Assembly: GCA_003151215.1 (NCBI GenBank) | Contig: PLXB01000461.1 | Span: 417 to 6,666, forward strand | DNA length: 6,250 nt | Origin: Ignavibacteriota bacterium | Lineage (GTDB): Bacteria; Bacteroidota; Kapaibacteriia; Palsa-1295 | Reading direction: 5' to 3' | In this document: one piece after another, positions 3,928 through 6,250 of the stretch | Layout of the letters: each line of letters begins with the position of its first letter | Position numbering within the stretch: the stretch's first letter is position 1 | Notes under the pieces: model-generated | The model's database searches: none | What the model was told of the DNA's origin: nothing | Seen by the model: the letters and a program-made list of their open reading frames with translations, nothing else | Made by a program: the position numbers and the translations under genes

Positions 3928-6250
3928 TTATCTTATGATACTCATTGATCCGGTATGTATTCCCTCATTACCTGTCATGCGGTAATAATAAGTGCCGCCG
4001 GGAAGATTTTTTGCGTCCCAGAAAAGAGAATGCTTTCCGGCATCATAAAAACCATTTGCAAGGGTAGTAATTTCCTGACCAAGTACATTGAAAATTGTGA
4101 TCTTCACTGCTTCGGAATTTCGCAGCGTGAAGTCGATCGTTGTTGTCATGCTAAATGGATTCGGATGATTCATTATGGATATGCCGGCACGATTCTCATC
4201 GGTAGGTACAGCGGATATTCCTTCCGTCGTAAACTTCCATACTCCTGAATATGCCGCACTCGTATCGCCGGATGCCTGAACACGCCAGAAGAATGCTGTG
4301 CTGTTTTTCCCAGTCGAATACAGAAGCGATGTATCGGAGAGCTGGGCAGATGCAAAAAGGATATTCGCAAAATCCTGAGTTGCCGATGTCGTTACTTGAT
4401 ATGTAACGGCGCCTTGTATTTTATTCCACGTTAAGAGAACGGTCATCGGCGCAACGGAATCGTTCGGCGGTGATACCAGCTCCGGAGAGAGCGGCGTATG
4501 CGAGGACTTCCAGTATTTAAGCAGCGACCGCAATGCTTCAGGTTCATTCTGCGGAGGAGGATCGGCATGAATGAGTGCTTCATCGTTTGTTCCGTGGCAG
4601 GATGCGCAGACTCGGATCTCACCGGGCTGAGTGGTGATCCAATACCGCTCCCGGACAATGGTAGTTGAATTGCTATCGGTCAGCGCCCAGACGATCGCTC
4701 GTTGCGGGGGAACAAATGCTGCAAAAGATCCGTCAGGAAATATCTTCGTCGTATAAGGCTTCTCTCCTGCAAGGGAAGGATTATCATGCACTGCACTGTC
4801 ATGCATTAACTGTGCAAGCACGCGCCGCCCCGGAACAGGAGCAGGGTTGCCGTAGGTCATACCGCGAATGTAATCGGCTTGATAAAGCTCGGCATGGGCA
4901 ACATCGTAAATCTTGCCATGTGGATTTGCGCTTTGCGTTGCAGAGTTATGGACTTTCAGAAAATATGGCTGCTGATGATCGCTTTTATCGCGATGTGTAA
5001 CATTTCGTGAAACGATCATTGCAAGATCGTGCCGTTTCATATCTTCGCGAAATGCCGCTTCATTCACACCTTCTTCGCTGAAGACTTGCAGTTCGGGTAC
5101 GGCAAGTGTTGAGGCTCTTCGCACCGGCTTCTGTCTCGGAGTGACTTCGACAGGATCGAGCTCCCAAAAGGGTCCGCTATAACTTACGAGTGTATCGGGA
5201 TCCCAGTAGCTTACTGTTTTTGATATACCGGGAGTGATCAGAGAATCTGCAGTCCACATATGATTCGATTCCTTCATCGTCTTAATGCGAAAATCATATC
5301 GGGATAAAGGATGAGACCTTGTGCCCTTGTTCTTATCAACGCGAGGCTCGGCAGTATGGACGACAAGGAGTTTTCCGTTTGTCAGCGGAAGCGGGTTACG
5401 GTAATGCCCGGAGTTATTCGGATCGGTCGGCGTGCCTTCCGGTGTTGCGGTCAGAGTCGCCCTATCGGTAAGATAAGTAAAAGCCATTGCTCCGGGATCG
5501 AGCGATGGATTGGCGTTTAACGAGACGATCTGGGCTGCCGAATGAACATCGAAATCCAGAATATTTACGCCATAATATATTTCGGGATTTAGCGGATCTT
5601 CAGCAAGCTGAAGGATATTCTGCAATAGTGTAGAGTCATTCAATCTGCCGGAAGTTGCAAAGTTAAAATCATAGACATTCGTATCGTCATTGATCGACGC
5701 TGAAAAAAACGGAAGTAGCTCATGTCTTCCGATATGATTTAATGTTTCTTCGGAAGTTCCGTCTTCGTTGATCTGCCATGGAAAGAATTGATTGAATGTC
5801 TGGCCGATAATATTTGTCCCTTGAAGGAGATCGTTGCGAAACGGCTCAGGCTCAGGGAATATTTCATCTCGGCTGGACGTCGCTGTTGCAGCTGCAGACT
5901 CATCGGAATAATTGAACGTACCATAGTGCCCGATACCCATAGCATCCCGATCTGCAAGCGGATCGCGTTGCAGGTGATCCCATCGCGTAAAAACTACTCT
6001 GCCGTAGCTATCGATAAAAGGATTGAATGCGCCGCTTGGGCTGATATTCATCTGAAAAAGATCACCGCTTACGGGGTCTAAACTCCAAAGACCTGTCGTC
6101 GAAAAAAAAGCGAAATGTTCATCGAGCAGCGGATAGAGATATGCCTTTCCTTCTCGCGGACGATCCGAAGTAAAGATGATTCGCTCATCTGTTCCATAGA
6201 TCGGACTTACGTTATTATAATTTGGAGGCTGATTCGGGACTTTTGTTATT
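3928..6250 (-). CDS. Secreted HzsA-like propeller/cytochrome c protein with FN3 and T9SS sorting domain (partial, N-terminus off window)
   Basis: The minus frame is open from the right edge to TAA at 3928-3930, giving 773 residues. The Met at 6051 is internal; coding continues upstream (GTDERIIFTSDRPRE near 6140-6200). The order is: a TolB/propeller-like region with GRVVFTRWDHLQRD near 5960-6000 and FFPWQINEDGT near 5755-5790; a conserved segment GRRVLAQLMHDSAVHDN near 4785-4835; QPGEIRVCASCHG with the haem-binding CxxCH at 4594-4608; a fibronectin-III-like domain at about 4222-4476 (WNKIQGAVTYQV, FFWRVQASG, WKFTTE); and a T9SS type A sorting domain at about 3931-4179 (HPNPFSMTTTIDFTL, IFNVLGQ, LPGGTYYYRM). 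The first part matches my recollection of proteins annotated as hydrazine synthase alpha middle-domain-like. No HzsB/C-type genes are in view, so hydrazine synthesis should not be assumed. It is likely exported, haem-loaded in the periplasm and passed through T9SS to the surface. No clear terminator follows. Confidence 0.9.
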   Translation of the reverse strand, partial: ITKVPNQPPNYNNVSPIYGTDERIIFTSDRPREGKAYLYPLLDEHFAFFSTTGLWSLDPVSGDLFQMNISPSGAFNPFIDSYGRVVFTRWDHLQRDPLADRDAMGIGHYGTFNYSDESAAATATSSRDEIFPEPEPFRNDLLQGTNIIGQTFNQFFPWQINEDGTSEETLNHIGRHELLPFFSASINDDTNVYDFNFATSGRLNDSTLLQNILQLAEDPLNPEIYYGVNILDFDVHSAAQIVSLNANPSLDPGAMAFTYLTDRATLTATPEGTPTDPNNSGHYRNPLPLTNGKLLVVHTAEPRVDKNKGTRSHPLSRYDFRIKTMKESNHMWTADSLITPGISKTVSYWDPDTLVSYSGPFWELDPVEVTPRQKPVRRASTLAVPELQVFSEEGVNEAAFREDMKRHDLAMIVSRNVTHRDKSDHQQPYFLKVHNSATQSANPHGKIYDVAHAELYQADYIRGMTYGNPAPVPGRRVLAQLMHDSAVHDNPSLAGEKPYTTKIFPDGSFAAFVPPQRAIVWALTDSNSTTIVRERYWITTQPGEIRVCASCHGTNDEALIHADPPPQNEPEALRSLLKYWKSSHTPLSPELVSPPNDSVAPMTVLLTWNKIQGAVTYQVTTSATQDFANILFASAQLSDTSLLYSTGKNSTAFFWRVQASGDTSAAYSGVWKFTTEGISAVPTDENRAGISIMNHPNPFSMTTTIDFTLRNSEAVKITIFNVLGQEITTLANGFYDAGKHSLFWDAKNLPGGTYYYRMTGNEGIHTGSMSIIR

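Noticed and set aside
3650..3985. Plus-strand open frame with a possible TTG start at 3770 and the two VTRQL repeats in frame
   Set aside because: The nearest Shine-Dalgarno-like GAGGAG is only 3 nt from the TTG, the product resembles nothing I know, and its end overlaps the conserved sorting domain of the minus-strand gene. I treat it as a chance open frame over repeats.
4594..4608. Calling the right-hand gene a true hydrazine synthase subunit
   Set aside because: Only the middle-domain resemblance and a single CxxCH are seen; partner subunit genes are absent from view and the FN3 and T9SS domains are not expected of the anammox enzyme.

Overview
The window looks like a chromosomal piece from a Bacteroidota/Chlorobi-group bacterium, perhaps a Kapaibacteria- or Ignavibacteria-like lineage. 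The evidence is one secreted protein ending in a recognisable type IX secretion (T9SS) type A sorting domain, a second large secreted protein of the IgGFc-binding-like class common in these bacteria, and no Shine-Dalgarno sequence before the two genes whose starts are visible with ATG (2495 minus, 2702 plus). The lineage is an inference from protein style; no rRNA or marker gene is present.

Layout: (1) 1-2495, minus strand: the first 831 codons of a long exported protein that runs off the left edge. It has a signal peptide, a cupredoxin-like domain whose copper ligands are mostly replaced, a long IgGFc-binding-like region and the start of an ASH/choice-of-anchor-type domain. (2) 2496-2701: a short divergent intergenic region with an imperfect palindrome and one copy of a 24-bp TTGACA-containing repeat. 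(3) 2702-3312, plus strand: a two-gene toxin-antitoxin-like operon, a 67-aa putative antitoxin overlapping by 4 bp a 136-aa PIN-domain putative RNase. (4) 3313-3927: about 600 bp without a convincing conserved gene but rich in structure. It holds a hairpin at the toxin stop codon, the second copy of the 24-bp repeat as part of a near-perfect sigma70-type promoter, heptamer tandem repeats, a strong AGGAGG ribosome-binding site before a 39-codon ORF, a short interspersed-type repeat inside that ORF, and two 29/30-bp direct repeats. (5) 3928-6250, minus strand: the C-terminal 773 residues of a large secreted protein related to the middle and C-terminal part of hydrazine-synthase-alpha-like proteins, with one CxxCH haem motif, a fibronectin-III-like domain and the T9SS sorting domain; its start lies beyond the right edge.

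The two big genes are both minus strand and both encode envelope or extracellular proteins. The toxin-antitoxin pair and the repeat-rich stretch sit between them on the opposite strand and look like an accessory insertion. I see no sign of a phage, CRISPR array, tRNA or complete insertion sequence. The most unusual points are the cupredoxin domain without copper ligands, the 24-bp repeats flanking the toxin-antitoxin unit, and the strong promoter plus strong RBS that lead into a tiny repeat-containing ORF.
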